The position numbers and the translations under genes are program-made. From contig NC_013595.1 of assembly GCF_000024865.1 (NCBI RefSeq), positions 9,796,001 to 9,860,000 on the forward strand: a stretch of DNA of 64,000 nucleotides, in the 5' to 3' direction. Source of the stretch: Streptosporangium roseum DSM 43021. GTDB lineage: Bacteria; Actinomycetota; Actinomycetes; Streptosporangiales; Streptosporangiaceae. The notes under the pieces were generated by a model that searched no databases, had not been told where the DNA came from, and was given only the letters and a program-made list of their open reading frames with translations. Positions 1 through 8,695 of the stretch are shown in pieces (position 1 is the stretch's first letter; each line of letters opens with the position of its first letter).

Positions 1-633
1 GTCGACCTTCCGGCGGAGGTAGGAGACGTAGGACTCGACGACCCCGGCGTCACCGCCGAAGTCGTAGTTCCAGACATGATCAAGGATCTGCGCCTTGGAG
101 AGCACCCGGCCGGTGTTGACCATGAAATAGTGCAGCAGCTTGAACTCGGTGGGCGACAGCCGTACCGGCGTGCCCGAGCGCCACACCTGGTGCGCCTCCT
201 CGTCCAGCTCCAGGTCACCGACCTGGAGACGGGTGGGCAGGTCCAGGTCCCCTCTCGTACGGCGCAGCACGGCCCGGATCCGGGCAAGGACCTCCTCCAG
301 GCTGAACGGCTTGGTCACGTAGTCGTCGGCCACGCGCAGGCCCGCGACCTTGTCGTCGGTCGCGTCCCTCGCGGTCAGGAAGACCACCGGCATCTGCCCG
401 CCCATCTCCCGCAACCGCCCCGCGACCGCGAAGCCGTCCATGTCGGGCAGCATCACGTCCAGCACGACGAGATCCGGGCGGATCCGCTCCGCGAAGTGCA
501 CGGCCTCCCGGCCGTCCGCCGCGGTCACCACCTCGAACCCGGACCTGCGCAGGCTGGCCGAGAGCAGCTCGCGAATGTTCGGCTCGTCGTCCACGACCAA
601 CAGCCTGGCCTCGACTCTCTCCAGCACATTCAT
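1..633 (-). CDS. OmpR/PhoB-family response regulator (C-terminus cut by window edge)
   Basis: DNA-binding response regulator of a two-component system, cytoplasmic. The reading frame opens at ATG 633 and runs off the window start, so only about 211 residues are seen. The receiver domain shows the acidic pair in VVDDEPN (about 15-16), the phosphoacceptor Asp59 in VVLDVMLPDMDG and the conserved Lys in TKPFS. A winged-helix output domain follows (LSPTEFKLL, ILDHVW). It is a close paralogue of the regulator at 7953-8675. It lies downstream of an efflux operon on the same strand with an 80-nt gap, and its kinase is presumably outside the window. The region upstream of its start has two copies of AACGTTTCC 15 nt apart (near 676-699), a possible self-binding site. 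The family is certain; the signal is unknown. Confidence 0.93.
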   Translation of the reverse strand, partial: MNVLERVEARLLVVDDEPNIRELLSASLRRSGFEVVTAADGREAVHFAERIRPDLVVLDVMLPDMDGFAVAGRLREMGGQMPVVFLTARDATDDKVAGLRVADDYVTKPFSLEEVLARIRAVLRRTRGDLDLPTRLQVGDLELDEEAHQVWRSGTPVRLSPTEFKLLHYFMVNTGRVLSKAQILDHVWNYDFGGDAGVVESYVSYLRRKVD

Positions 634-713
634 GAGGCTTGCTCACCCTGCTGGAACGCAGCTCAGCTCCGGCTGAACGTTTCCTGAGAAAACGTTTCCC
701 GGGGACGGAACCC

Positions 714-1304
714 TCACCGGCGGCCGCCTCCCTCGCTGATCGCGGTCGCGGTGATCGAACCGTCCTCGGCCCGGGGCCCCTGGACGACCACCGTGCCGCC
801 GGGCCTGAGGTCGGTGACCTTGCCCTCCTTGGCGATCCGCACGGCCGTCTCGCCGCTGGTGTTCACGGTGACGACCGACCCGTCCATGGTCCTGACGTAG
901 ACCTTCCCGCCGTCCACCCGCTCCACCGTGCCGACGGCCGCCCCGCCCTGACCACCTCCACCGCCCGGACCGCCCTGGCCCCCCGGACCGCCCTGGCCGC
1001 CCTGCTGCCTGCCGCCGAACCCCCCGTAGCCGCCGGGACCGCCCCCGTAACCCCCGGGGCCCGCGCCCTGGCGGATCGCCGCGCCCGGGGCTCCCGCCGC
1101 CCCCGCCGGGGCGCCCAGTGCCTTCTGCGCCTGGATGCCCACCACCACCCCGGCGACGAGCATCACCCCCGCGCCCAGCACCAGCGTGAGCGTGGAGAGG
1201 CCGCGCCGCGGCCGGACCGTCAGCTCGTCCTCCAGGTCACCCGCGAAGGGGGAGGTCTCCAGCGATCTCCCGGCCGGGGCCGTCTCATCCGCGTTGCCGC
1301 CCAT
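714..1304 (-). CDS. Membrane-anchored Gly-rich protein with DUF5666-like domain
   Basis: A 196-residue protein. An N-terminal cytoplasmic stretch of about 33 residues is followed by one membrane segment (about 36-58, LSTLTLVLGAGVMLVAGVVVG). Next comes a Gly/Gln/Pro-rich linker (about 65-120, with repeated GGYGG and GGQGGPGG) and then a small beta-rich C-terminal domain resembling DUF5666 (VGTVERVDGGKVYVRTMDG). It sits 28 nt downstream of the MacB-like permease on the same strand and is probably the last gene of that efflux operon. The topology suggests an extracytoplasmic domain held on a flexible tether. No enzymatic residues are recognisable and the role is unknown. Confidence 0.8.
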   Translation of the reverse strand: MGGNADETAPAGRSLETSPFAGDLEDELTVRPRRGLSTLTLVLGAGVMLVAGVVVGIQAQKALGAPAGAAGAPGAAIRQGAGPGGYGGGPGGYGGFGGRQQGGQGGPGGQGGPGGGGGQGGAAVGTVERVDGGKVYVRTMDGSVVTVNTSGETAVRIAKEGKVTDLRPGGTVVVQGPRAEDGSITATAISEGGGRR

Positions 1305-1332
1305 GTCTGTCTCCTTGCGTAAGCCGTACAGG

Positions 1333-2589
1333 TCACTCGTGGCGCAGGGCCTGGATGGGGCGGAGCTTGGCGGCCCGGTTGGCCGGGTAGCTGCCGAAGA
1401 ACAGCCCGATGCCCACCGAGACGCCGAGGGCCAGCGCGATCGAGGACGGCACGATCACGGGCTCGATGCCCGCGATCGTGAACCGGGTGCCGATGAACGC
1501 GATCGCCACACCCGACAGGCCGCCCACCAGGCTCAGCACCGTCGCCTCCAGCAGGAACTGGCCGAGGATGGCGCTCCTGGGCGCCCCGATGGCCTTCCTG
1601 ATGCCGATCTCCCTGGTCCGTTCGGTGACGGTGACCAGCATGATGTTGGTGATGCCGATCCCGCCGACCAGCAGCGAGATCGCGGCGACCGCGCCGAGCA
1701 GGGCGGTGAAGACGCCGATGGTCGAGCTGACGGTCTCCTGGAGGGTGGCCTGGTTCAGGATGCGGTAGTCGGCGGTGCCCGTGGGGGTGATGTCGTGCCG
1801 CTGGTTCAGGACGGCCGTCACCTCGGCCTGGGCCGACCCCGTCGTGTCGGCGCCGGTCGCCTGCACGATGATCGAGCCGAGCGCACCGAACCCGGTCAGG
1901 CTCTGCTGTACGGCGGGCAGCGGCACGATCGCGACGTCGTCGGCGTCCTTCATCCCCGAGGAGCCCAGCTCCTTGAGCACCCCGACCACCGTGAACGGCA
2001 CTCCGGAGACGCTGACCTGCCGGCCGACGGGATCCGCCGTGCCGAACAGCTCCTCGGCCACGGTCCGTCCGATCACCATGACCTTCCGGGCGGCGAGCAC
2101 GTCGTCGTTGACGAAGTAGGCGCCGCTCGTGACGGGCTTGTTCGTCGCCTCGAAATAGCTGGGGTAGGTGCCGACGAGCTGGGAGATCGTGTGGCTCGCC
2201 CCCTCGTGCACGGCGGTGGCCGAGGACGCGGTCACCACCGGGGACACGCTCCTGACCGACGGCGCCTGCTCCCGGTCGGCCAGCGCCCTGGCGTCCTCCA
2301 GCGTGAGCTGCCTGGCCTGCGTGCGCGGCCCGCCCGCCTGGCCACCTCCGCCGCCGCCCCCGCCTCCACCGCCGAAGCCGCCTCCGGAGAACGAGGCGGA
2401 GATGGTGAGGGTGTTGGAACCGAGCCGCTGGATGTTCTGCTGGATGCTCTGCGAGGCGCCCTCGCCGAAGGCGACCAGCAGGATCACCGCGCCCACCCCG
2501 ATGAGGATGCCCAGCGTGGTCAGGAAGCTGCGCAGCTTGTTGGCCGCGAGCCCGCGGAGGGCGAATCGGAGGATCTCGAACCAGCTCAC
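1333..2589 (-). CDS. MacB-like ABC transporter permease (FtsX family)
   Basis: A 418-residue inner-membrane permease of the MacB/FtsX type. An N-terminal membrane helix (LRSFLTTLGILIGVGAVILLV, about 19-39) is followed by a large extracytoplasmic MacB_PCD domain with a Gly-rich loop (about 70-95) and three C-terminal helices (about 285-400) carrying the typical RTREIGIRKAIGA motif. It starts at GTG 2589, whose first four bases overlap the ATPase stop (GTGA), so the two are translationally coupled. With the ATPase and the HlyD-type adaptor it should form a tripartite-like exporter. In a Gram-positive cell without an outer membrane it may export peptides, lipids or antibiotics. The substrate is unknown. 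Confidence 0.93.
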   Translation of the reverse strand: MSWFEILRFALRGLAANKLRSFLTTLGILIGVGAVILLVAFGEGASQSIQQNIQRLGSNTLTISASFSGGGFGGGGGGGGGGGQAGGPRTQARQLTLEDARALADREQAPSVRSVSPVVTASSATAVHEGASHTISQLVGTYPSYFEATNKPVTSGAYFVNDDVLAARKVMVIGRTVAEELFGTADPVGRQVSVSGVPFTVVGVLKELGSSGMKDADDVAIVPLPAVQQSLTGFGALGSIIVQATGADTTGSAQAEVTAVLNQRHDITPTGTADYRILNQATLQETVSSTIGVFTALLGAVAAISLLVGGIGITNIMLVTVTERTREIGIRKAIGAPRSAILGQFLLEATVLSLVGGLSGVAIAFIGTRFTIAGIEPVIVPSSIALALGVSVGIGLFFGSYPANRAAKLRPIQALRHE

Positions 2590-3317
2590 GCGGGAACCTC
2601 CGGCATGCGGGGCGGGGGGCCGTCGACGGGAGCCTGGCGGCGGTCCTCGACGATCTGGCCGTCCACCAGGCGTATGACCCGCTTGGCGTGCGCGGCCACG
2701 TCGTCCTCGTGGGTGATGATCACGATTGTCCGGCCCGAGGCGCTCAGCCGGTCGAGGATCTCCAGCACGTCACCGGTGGACGTGGTGTCGAGGTTCCCCG
2801 TGGGCTCGTCGGCGAGCAGGAGCGAGGGCGCGGTGACCAGCGCCCTGGCCACGGCCACCCGCTGCTGCTGCCCGCCGGAGAGCTCGTTCGGCTCGTGGCG
2901 GACCCGGTCGGCCAGGCCGACCTGCTCCAGGGCCGCCAGGGCGCGGGCGCGCCGCTCGGCCGCGCCCACCCCGCCGTAGGCCATGGGCAGCTCGACGTTG
3001 GCGAGCGCGCTCATCCGGGGAATCAGGTTGAACGACTGGAAGACGAAGCCGATCTTCCGGTTGCGCAGGACGGCGAGCTGGCGCTCCTCCAGCGCCCCGA
3101 CGTCGGCGCCGTCGATGAGGTAGCGGCCGGAGGACGGCACGTCCAGGCAGCCCAGGATGTTCATGAGCGTGGACTTTCCGGAGCCGGAGGCGCCCATGAT
3201 GGCCACGTAGTCGCCCCGCTCGACGGTGAGGGAGACCCCTCGCAGGGCACGGACCTGGGCGTCGCCCTCGCCGTACACCTTCGAGAGCTCCTGGACCGAC
3301 AGGACCGGGGTGGTCAT
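2586..3317 (-). CDS. MacB-like ABC transporter ATP-binding protein
   Basis: A 243-residue ATPase of the LolD/MacB exporter class. Walker A is GASGSGKST (about 42-50), the Q-loop is VFQSFNLIPRMS, the signature is LSGGQQQRVAVARAL (from 146), Walker B is LLLADEPTGNLD (about 166-177) and the H-loop is IIITHEDD. The start is ATG 3317, overlapping the stop of the upstream adaptor by 4 nt (ATGA), and its own stop overlaps the permease start by 4 nt. The order adaptor-ATPase-permease is therefore one tightly coupled operon. A much longer open frame continues upstream but only reads through the adaptor gene in another phase. ATPase identity is certain; the substrate is not inferable. Confidence 0.96.
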   Translation of the reverse strand: MTTPVLSVQELSKVYGEGDAQVRALRGVSLTVERGDYVAIMGASGSGKSTLMNILGCLDVPSSGRYLIDGADVGALEERQLAVLRNRKIGFVFQSFNLIPRMSALANVELPMAYGGVGAAERRARALAALEQVGLADRVRHEPNELSGGQQQRVAVARALVTAPSLLLADEPTGNLDTTSTGDVLEILDRLSASGRTIVIITHEDDVAAHAKRVIRLVDGQIVEDRRQAPVDGPPPRMPEVPA

Positions 3318-4495
3318 CGGCCGCCTCCGCCGAAACCGCCGCCGCCGGGTCCGCCCACCCCGCCGCGGCCGCCGCCCCCGCCCAGACCGGGGAGACCACC
3401 GCCCTGCTGCTGGGTGGTGCCGGTGGCCGCCGGGCGGACGATCTGGTCGCCCTCGCCGAGCCCCGACTTGATCTCGGTGAGCGTGTCGCCCTTGACGCCG
3501 ACCTCGACCTGGGTGGGCACCTCCCGGCCGTCCCTCAGGACGGTCACGGTGCTCCGGCCACCCGCCGTGGTGATCACCGCGGAGGAGACGGCGAGCACGT
3601 TCTCGGCCTGCTCGACGACCACCTCGACCGTGGCCGTCTGGCCGAGCCTGACCTCGTCGGGGACCTCGGTGAAGGAGATCGTCACCGGATACTGGACCAC
3701 GTTGTTGCTGGTGGCCGCGGTCGGCTGGATCTGGGTGACCTTGCCGGCCGCGGTGACGCCGGTCAGCGCGTCGAACCGGATCGAGGCCGCCTGGCCGACC
3801 TTGAGCTTGGTGATGTCGGACTCGGTGAAGCTGCCGACGAGCTGGAGCTTCCCGGTGTCGGCAAGTTCGATGAAGCCCCCGGACCCACTGGACCCGCCTG
3901 TCGCGGCGCCGGAACCACCGGAGCCACCGGAACCCCCCGAGCCGCCCTGCGACGTGCTCCCGGACGAGCCGGAGGAGCCGGACGAGCTGGAGGAGCCCCC
4001 GACCGTGCCGTTGACGGCCGTGACCGTGCCGCCGAACGGAGCCTTGATGACGGCGCCCGCCACGGTGCGCCGGGCCGCCCGGTAGGTATTCCTGGCGTTG
4101 ACGTACTGGGCGTAGGAAGCGGCGGTCGAGGTGTCGTCGTCTGCGGAGTCCAGGGCGGCGGCGGCCGCGTCCAGGCTCTCCTGGGCGGAGGTGTCGTCCA
4201 GCCGCGCGAGGAGCTGTCCTTTGGAGACCTTGTCCCCGACCTTGACGTAGATCTTCTCCACCGTGCCGCTCGATCCGAAGCCGAGCGACCGCGCCCTGGC
4301 ACTCTCCACGGCCCCGGAGGCGGACACCGAGGCGACCACCGTGCTCCGGGCCACCGACACGGTCCGCACCGCGGCGCCGGCGGCGGAGGAGGCCTCCCCG
4401 CCGAGAGAGGAGTAGGCGACCCCCGCTCCGCCCAGCAACAGGACACCGAGTGCCCCGTTCACGATCAGCGCTCTGCGCTTGGTCGACAGCTTCAC
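3314..4495 (-). CDS. HlyD/MacA-type efflux adaptor (periplasmic adaptor family)
   Basis: A membrane-fusion adaptor that couples the MacB-like permease to substrate. With the GTG start at 4495 it has 393 residues: basic N-terminus (KLSTKRR), one membrane helix, a biotinyl-lipoyl half-domain (KVYVKVGDKVSKGQLLARLDD), a short hairpin, a Ser/Gly-rich linker (repeats of SGSSGSSG and GGSGGSGG), the second lipoyl half (VIKAPFGGTVTAV), a beta-barrel (LVGSFTESDI) and a Gly-rich tail. An in-frame TTG at 4570 would add 25 residues but would place the candidate operator (4542-4559) inside the gene. I prefer 4495, although no start has a strong ribosome site. First gene of the efflux operon. Confidence 0.88.
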   Translation of the reverse strand: MKLSTKRRALIVNGALGVLLLGGAGVAYSSLGGEASSAAGAAVRTVSVARSTVVASVSASGAVESARARSLGFGSSGTVEKIYVKVGDKVSKGQLLARLDDTSAQESLDAAAAALDSADDDTSTAASYAQYVNARNTYRAARRTVAGAVIKAPFGGTVTAVNGTVGGSSSSSGSSGSSGSTSQGGSGGSGGSGGSGAATGGSSGSGGFIELADTGKLQLVGSFTESDITKLKVGQAASIRFDALTGVTAAGKVTQIQPTAATSNNVVQYPVTISFTEVPDEVRLGQTATVEVVVEQAENVLAVSSAVITTAGGRSTVTVLRDGREVPTQVEVGVKGDTLTEIKSGLGEGDQIVRPAATGTTQQQGGGLPGLGGGGGRGGVGGPGGGGFGGGGR

Positions 4496-4541
4496 AAGGT
4501 CGTACTTTGGCGGACTTTCCTTGGACGCAACCCTCGCTCCC

Positions 4542-4559
4542 GCTGAAGGTTGGCTGAAG
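4542..4559. promoter_or_regulatory. 11-bp-spaced direct repeat, candidate OmpR-family operator
   Basis: GCTGAAG occurs at 4542-4548 and 4553-4559, exactly 11 bp apart. That is one helical turn and the usual spacing for tandem OmpR/PhoB-family binding. It lies between the two divergent adaptor genes (starts 4495 and 4645). Two regulators of that family are encoded nearby. The spacing and repeat are seen; the assignment to a regulator is inference. Confidence 0.45.
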
Positions 4560-4644
4560 ATCGCGTACAACGTCCGGAGATACGCAGGAAACCCTCAGGT
4601 ATTTATGAGGAGAGAGTGAATCAAACAGAGCAGGATGATCCGTC

Positions 4645-6441
4645 ATGAGACCGACCAAGCTCCCGAAGCCCCTGCGGACGGGAGGACTCGCTCTGGCCGC
4701 CCTCGTCCTGGTGGGTGCGGGTGTGTTCTACACGCTTGACGACGGCTCGGCCCCGGCGCCCCGGGTGGAGCTCGCCTCCGCCAAGCGGGGAACGGTGACG
4801 GCCGAGGTGTCCGCGGCGGGCAACACCGTGGACGACGGCACCCGGGAGCTGGCCTTCGGCGGCTCGGGCACGGTCACGAAGGTCTACGTCAGAGCCGGGG
4901 ACAAGGTCGGCAAGGGCGACGTGCTGGCCAGGATCGGCTCCGCGCCCGCACGCGAGCGCTACACCGCGGCCAAGGCGCAGCTCGCGGCGGCCCGGGAGGC
5001 GCTGGACGGAGCCGGGGACGCGGCGACGGCACAGCCCCAGACCCAGGAGCAGAGGCAGTCCCAGGAGCAGAACCGGACGCCGGACGACTCCGCCCGGCAG
5101 GCGGCCTGCGAACCCACGGCGTCACCGGCACGCCCCACCGCCACCCCCGGCCCGAGCGGCACGGCCGGCCCGAGCCGCACCACCGGTCCGGACGGCGCCC
5201 CCGGCCCGACCGGGACGCCCGGCCCGGCCCGCACGTCCGCGCCGGCCGGATCGGAGCGGCCGGTGGCGGTGGCCCCGGCCGGCGGGTTCGCACCGGCCCG
5301 GTACTCCCCCGGTACGGCGCGGACGCCGTCCCCGACGCCGACCCCGACCCCGACGCCGACCCTCACCGACGGTCCCCCGGAGCCCGCGCCGACGGTGACC
5401 GTCACCGTGACGGCGACCCCGACCGTGACCGTGACCGCCACGGTCACCGCCACGGCCACGGTCACCGCCACGCCGGGCACGAGCCATCCGCCCGCGAGCG
5501 CGGAACCCACGCGGCCCGGCCCGGCGCCCAGCCTGACGACCCGGCCGGGCGAGCACTCCGGCCCCAGCTCGCCGGCCAGGCCGACCCCTGCCGCGACCCC
5601 GACCGCCAAGCCCGGTGCGAGCTCGGAGCCGACCGTCGGCCGGACTCCCGGACCGCGGTCCACCGCGTGCTCCGCACAGAGCTCCGGCCTCCGTCCCGAT
5701 CAGAACGCCGGCACCGGCCTCACCAGCCGGCCGAGCACCGACAGCGGCGGTACCAGCCGGTCGAGCACCGGCACCGGCACCGGCGGGCAGCGGACGCTCA
5801 GCGTGGAGCAGGCCGAGGCCGACGTGAAGAGGGCGGAGGCGGACCTGACGGACGCCCGGGAGGAGCTGGCGGGTGTGCGGATCGTCGCTCCCGCGGACGG
5901 CACCGTCCTGTCGGTCGCCGGGACGGTCGGCGACAGCGTGGGCACCGGCGCGTTCCTCGCTCTCGGCGATCTCGACGAGCTCCAGGTGGAGGCGCTGTTC
6001 ACCGAGTCGGACATCGGGGAACTGAAGCTCGGGCAGCGGGCGGCGATCACTCTGGCCACCCGGGAGGGTGAGGAGTACACCGGTACGGTGACCCGCATCG
6101 CGCCCACCGCGACCACCACCGACCGGCTGGTGAGATACGGGGTCACGGTCGCGTTCGACGAGGCTCCGGCCGGTCTCATGGTCGACCAGACCGCCACCGT
6201 CAGGGTGACCGTCGCCGAGTCGGAGCAGGCGCTCTACCTTCCGGCCCAGGCCGTGCGGTCCAAGGGCGGGGCCTCGGTGGTCACCGTTCAGGGCGGTGTC
6301 GAGCGCGTGGTCAGGACCGGGGTCCGCGGCGACCGGTACGTCGAGATCACCTCGGGTCTGCGCGAGAACGACCGGGTCGTGCTCCCCGGCGGCACGGCCA
6401 CCGGAGGATTCCCCGACAGCGGCTGGCCGGGAGGCGCCTGA
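4645..6441 (+). CDS. Efflux adaptor (HlyD/MacA type) with ~270-residue low-complexity insert
   Basis: A 598-residue adaptor-like protein divergent from the MacAB operon. It has an N-terminal membrane helix (about 12-30) and a first lipoyl half (VTKVYVRAGDKVGKGDVLARI, about 76-96). The hairpin start (YTAAKAQLAAAREAL) then runs into a Gln-rich piece and a very long Pro/Thr/Ser/Gly-rich stretch (about 140-385) with runs such as TPTPTPTPT and TVTVTATPT. The coil resumes at VEQAEADVKRAEADL, followed by the second lipoyl half (IVAPADGTVLSVAGTVGD) and beta-barrel (ALFTESDIGELKLGQ). Normal adaptors of this type are 350-420 residues. No ATPase or permease follows it, so it may serve the divergent transporter. 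The start has AGGA 9 nt upstream. Confidence 0.9.
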   Translation: MRPTKLPKPLRTGGLALAALVLVGAGVFYTLDDGSAPAPRVELASAKRGTVTAEVSAAGNTVDDGTRELAFGGSGTVTKVYVRAGDKVGKGDVLARIGSAPARERYTAAKAQLAAAREALDGAGDAATAQPQTQEQRQSQEQNRTPDDSARQAACEPTASPARPTATPGPSGTAGPSRTTGPDGAPGPTGTPGPARTSAPAGSERPVAVAPAGGFAPARYSPGTARTPSPTPTPTPTPTLTDGPPEPAPTVTVTVTATPTVTVTATVTATATVTATPGTSHPPASAEPTRPGPAPSLTTRPGEHSGPSSPARPTPAATPTAKPGASSEPTVGRTPGPRSTACSAQSSGLRPDQNAGTGLTSRPSTDSGGTSRSSTGTGTGGQRTLSVEQAEADVKRAEADLTDAREELAGVRIVAPADGTVLSVAGTVGDSVGTGAFLALGDLDELQVEALFTESDIGELKLGQRAAITLATREGEEYTGTVTRIAPTATTTDRLVRYGVTVAFDEAPAGLMVDQTATVRVTVAESEQALYLPAQAVRSKGGASVVTVQGGVERVVRTGVRGDRYVEITSGLRENDRVVLPGGTATGGFPDSGWPGGA

Positions 6442-6446
6442 CGGCG

Positions 6447-6496
6447 GTCTCCCCTGATCTGCCGGGATCGGCCGAGCCCGGCAGATCAGGGGAGAC
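6447..6496. terminator. Perfect 20-bp inverted repeat, bidirectional terminator
   Basis: Arms 6447-6466 and 6477-6496 are perfectly complementary (20 bp) around a 10-nt loop. The element sits 5 nt after the stop of the adaptor gene and 70 nt beyond the stop of the convergent histidine kinase gene. There is no U tract, as is common in actinomycetes. Confidence 0.85.
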
Positions 6497-6567
6497 TCCC
6501 ACCCGCTCAAGCTCGCGTCTCGAAGCCGCGGTTCGCCATCTCCGGCAGATCGGATGTCCTGGCAGGG

Positions 6568-7950
6568 TCAGTCGTACTCGGGGGCCAGGGGCAGGGCCAC
6601 CCGGAACGTCGAGCCCTCGCCCGGCGCCGACTCCACGTCGACCGTGCCGCCGTGGGTGTCGACGATGGCCGCGACGATGGCCAGGCCGAGACCGCTGCCG
6701 CCGTCCTCGGGCGCCCGGCGGCCACGGGCCGAGTCGACGCGGTAGAACCGCTCGAAGACGCGTTCGCACTGCTCGGCGTCGAGTCCCGGCCCTTCGTCGG
6801 CCACCTCGATGACGGCCATGCCGTCCCGGGCGGAGAGCGTCATGCGCACGGGGGTGCGGTCCGGCGTGTGGGTGAGCGCGTTCGTCATCAGGTTGCCCAC
6901 GACCTGGCGGAGCCGTACCTCGTCGCCGGAGACGATGAGCGCGGCGCCGTCCACCGAGAGCGTGATCTCGCGGGCCGGGGCGAGGATGCGGGCGTCGTGG
7001 ACGGTGTCGGCGGCGATGGCGAGCAGGTCCACCGGGCGCATGGCCACCGGCCGCTGCTGGTCCATCCGGGCGAGCATCAGCAGGTCGTCGACGAGCAGGC
7101 CCATCCGGACCGCCTCGGACTCCACCCGGCGCATCAGCGGCGCGGCGTCGATGTCGGGCGCCTGCCGGTAGAACTCGGCGAACCCGCGGATGGAGGTCAG
7201 CGGCGTGCGGAGCTCGTGCGAGGCGTCGGCGACGAACCTGCGCATGCGCTCCTCGGAGCGGCGGGCCGAGGCCTCCGACTCCGACCTGGCCCGGAAGGCG
7301 GTCTCGATCTGGGCGAGCATGCCGTTCAGCGACTGGCCGAGGCGTCCGACCTCGGTGCGCGGATCGGTGTCGGGGACGCGGCGGCTCAGGTCCCCGGCGG
7401 CGATGGCCTGCGCGGTGCGCTCGATCTCCTCCAGCGGGCGCAGGCTCCGCCGTATGATCACCACGCCCACCCCGGCGAGTGTCAGCATCAGCCCGCCTCC
7501 GCCGAGCAGCTCCACCAGCGCGAGCTGGCCGACGATCTGCCGGACCTCGGCCATGTCCACCGCCACGAGAAGGGTCCTGCCGTTGTCCAGGGGGGCGACG
7601 TGGATCCGCCACTCGCCGCTGTCGAACGATCCGGGCCCCTGGTCCACGGGCACCTGCAGGGCGGGTTTGCCCTCCACGTCGACGCCGCTGAGCTGGAGGA
7701 TGGTCTCGCCCTTGGCGCTGCGGAGCACCAGCCTGGTGTCGGCCGGGAGCGGCTTGCCGATCAGCGTGACGGCTCCGCGGTGCAGGCGGCGCAGCGTGGC
7801 GTCGGTGGTCAGGTCCATCTGGCTGTCCACGCGGTCGATCAGGTAGCCGCGCATGATCGAGACGCTGCCGATGCCGATGAGGGTGAGCGCGATGGCCAGC
7901 AGGATCAGGATGACCGCGATCAGCTTCACCCGCAGCGGGGTCCCGTTCAT
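6568..7950 (-). CDS. Sensor histidine kinase (two-component system)
   Basis: A 460-residue membrane sensor kinase. TM1 is about 8-30, an extracytoplasmic sensor region spans about 33-140, TM2 is about 142-166 and HAMP about 167-220 (RRSLRPLEEIERTAQAIAAG). Phospho-accepting His245 lies in DASHELRTPL, the N box is VVGNLMTNALTHT, and G boxes are DEGPGLD and GSGLGLAIV. The start is ATG 7950, two bases after the response regulator stop (TGACCATG), so the pair is translationally coupled. The open frame continues far upstream only because it reads through the regulator gene in another phase. Partner: the regulator at 7953-8675. The signal is unknown. Architecture resembles TcrY/PrrB-type actinobacterial kinases. 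Confidence 0.95.
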   Translation of the reverse strand: MNGTPLRVKLIAVILILLAIALTLIGIGSVSIMRGYLIDRVDSQMDLTTDATLRRLHRGAVTLIGKPLPADTRLVLRSAKGETILQLSGVDVEGKPALQVPVDQGPGSFDSGEWRIHVAPLDNGRTLLVAVDMAEVRQIVGQLALVELLGGGGLMLTLAGVGVVIIRRSLRPLEEIERTAQAIAAGDLSRRVPDTDPRTEVGRLGQSLNGMLAQIETAFRARSESEASARRSEERMRRFVADASHELRTPLTSIRGFAEFYRQAPDIDAAPLMRRVESEAVRMGLLVDDLLMLARMDQQRPVAMRPVDLLAIAADTVHDARILAPAREITLSVDGAALIVSGDEVRLRQVVGNLMTNALTHTPDRTPVRMTLSARDGMAVIEVADEGPGLDAEQCERVFERFYRVDSARGRRAPEDGGSGLGLAIVAAIVDTHGGTVDVESAPGEGSTFRVALPLAPEYD

Positions 7951-7952
7951 GG

Positions 7953-8675
7953 TCACGGGACAGGGGGGAGGCGGAGAACGTAGCCGACTCCGCGCAGGGT
8001 GTGGATCAGCCGGGGGTCCGCGTTGTCGATCTTCCGGCGGAGCACGGAGACGTAGGACTCCACGATCCCGACGTCGCCCCGGAAGTCGTAGTCCCACACG
8101 TGGTCGAGGATCTGGGCCTTGGACAGCACCCGGCCGGCGTTCGCCATGAAGTAACGCAGGAGCTTGAACTCCGTCGGCGACAGCGCCACTGCCCTGCCCC
8201 TGCGCCACACCTCGTGGCTCTCCTCGTCGAGCTCGATGTCGGCGAAGGTGAGCCGGGGCGGCCGGGCCGGCAGGTCTCCCGCGCCGGTACGGCGGAGCAC
8301 CGCCCGGATCCGGGCCACGACCTCCTCCAGGCTGAACGGCTTGGTCACGTAGTCGTCCCCGCCCGCCGTCAGCCCGCGGATCTTGTCCTCGGTGGCGTCA
8401 CGCGCGGTGAGGAAGACCACCGGCGTGTCGGTGCCGCCGCCGCGCAGGCGTCGCACGACGTCGAACCCATCCATGTCGGGCAGCATCACGTCGAGCACGA
8501 TGAGATCGGGACGGTGGCGCTGGACAGCGGCGACGGCGTCCGTCCCGTTGCCTGCCGTGTTCACCCCGAACCCGGCGAATCGCAGGCTCGCGGCCAGCAG
8601 TTCGAGGATGTTGGGCTCGTCCTCGACGATCAGCAGGCGGGCCTCGGGTGAGTCGGTCACGGGTTTTATCTTCAC
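7953..8675 (-). CDS. OmpR/PhoB-family response regulator
   Basis: A 240-residue transcription factor. The receiver has acidic residues in IVEDEPN (about 18-19), phosphoacceptor Asp62 (LIVLDVMLPDMDG), a Thr in FLTARD and Lys112 (TKPFS). A trans_reg_C winged helix spans about 140-238 with LSPTEFKLLRYF and the C-terminal hairpin VGYVLRL. It is co-translated with the kinase downstream and starts 20 nt after the stop of the L-2-hydroxyglutarate oxidase gene, so a four-gene run epimerase-oxidase-regulator-kinase is possible. It is strongly similar to the truncated regulator at 1-633 (identical blocks such as VVFLTARDAT and YVTKPFSLEEV), so one arose by duplication. Confidence 0.96.
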   Translation of the reverse strand: MKIKPVTDSPEARLLIVEDEPNILELLAASLRFAGFGVNTAGNGTDAVAAVQRHRPDLIVLDVMLPDMDGFDVVRRLRGGGTDTPVVFLTARDATEDKIRGLTAGGDDYVTKPFSLEEVVARIRAVLRRTGAGDLPARPPRLTFADIELDEESHEVWRRGRAVALSPTEFKLLRYFMANAGRVLSKAQILDHVWDYDFRGDVGIVESYVSVLRRKIDNADPRLIHTLRGVGYVLRLPPVP

Positions 8676-8695
8676 TCGCCCACATGAAAAAGCAG

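Noticed and set aside
2586..4658. A 690-codon open frame with the ABC ATPase at its end
   Set aside because: Only the part from 3317 to 2586 is ATPase; the rest reads through the adaptor gene in the wrong phase. The ATGA overlap at 3314-3317 fixes the start.
6568..8208. Histidine kinase starting at 8208
   Set aside because: This would overlap the response regulator gene by 250 bp. ATG 7950, two bases after the regulator stop, gives the normal kinase N-terminus with TM1.
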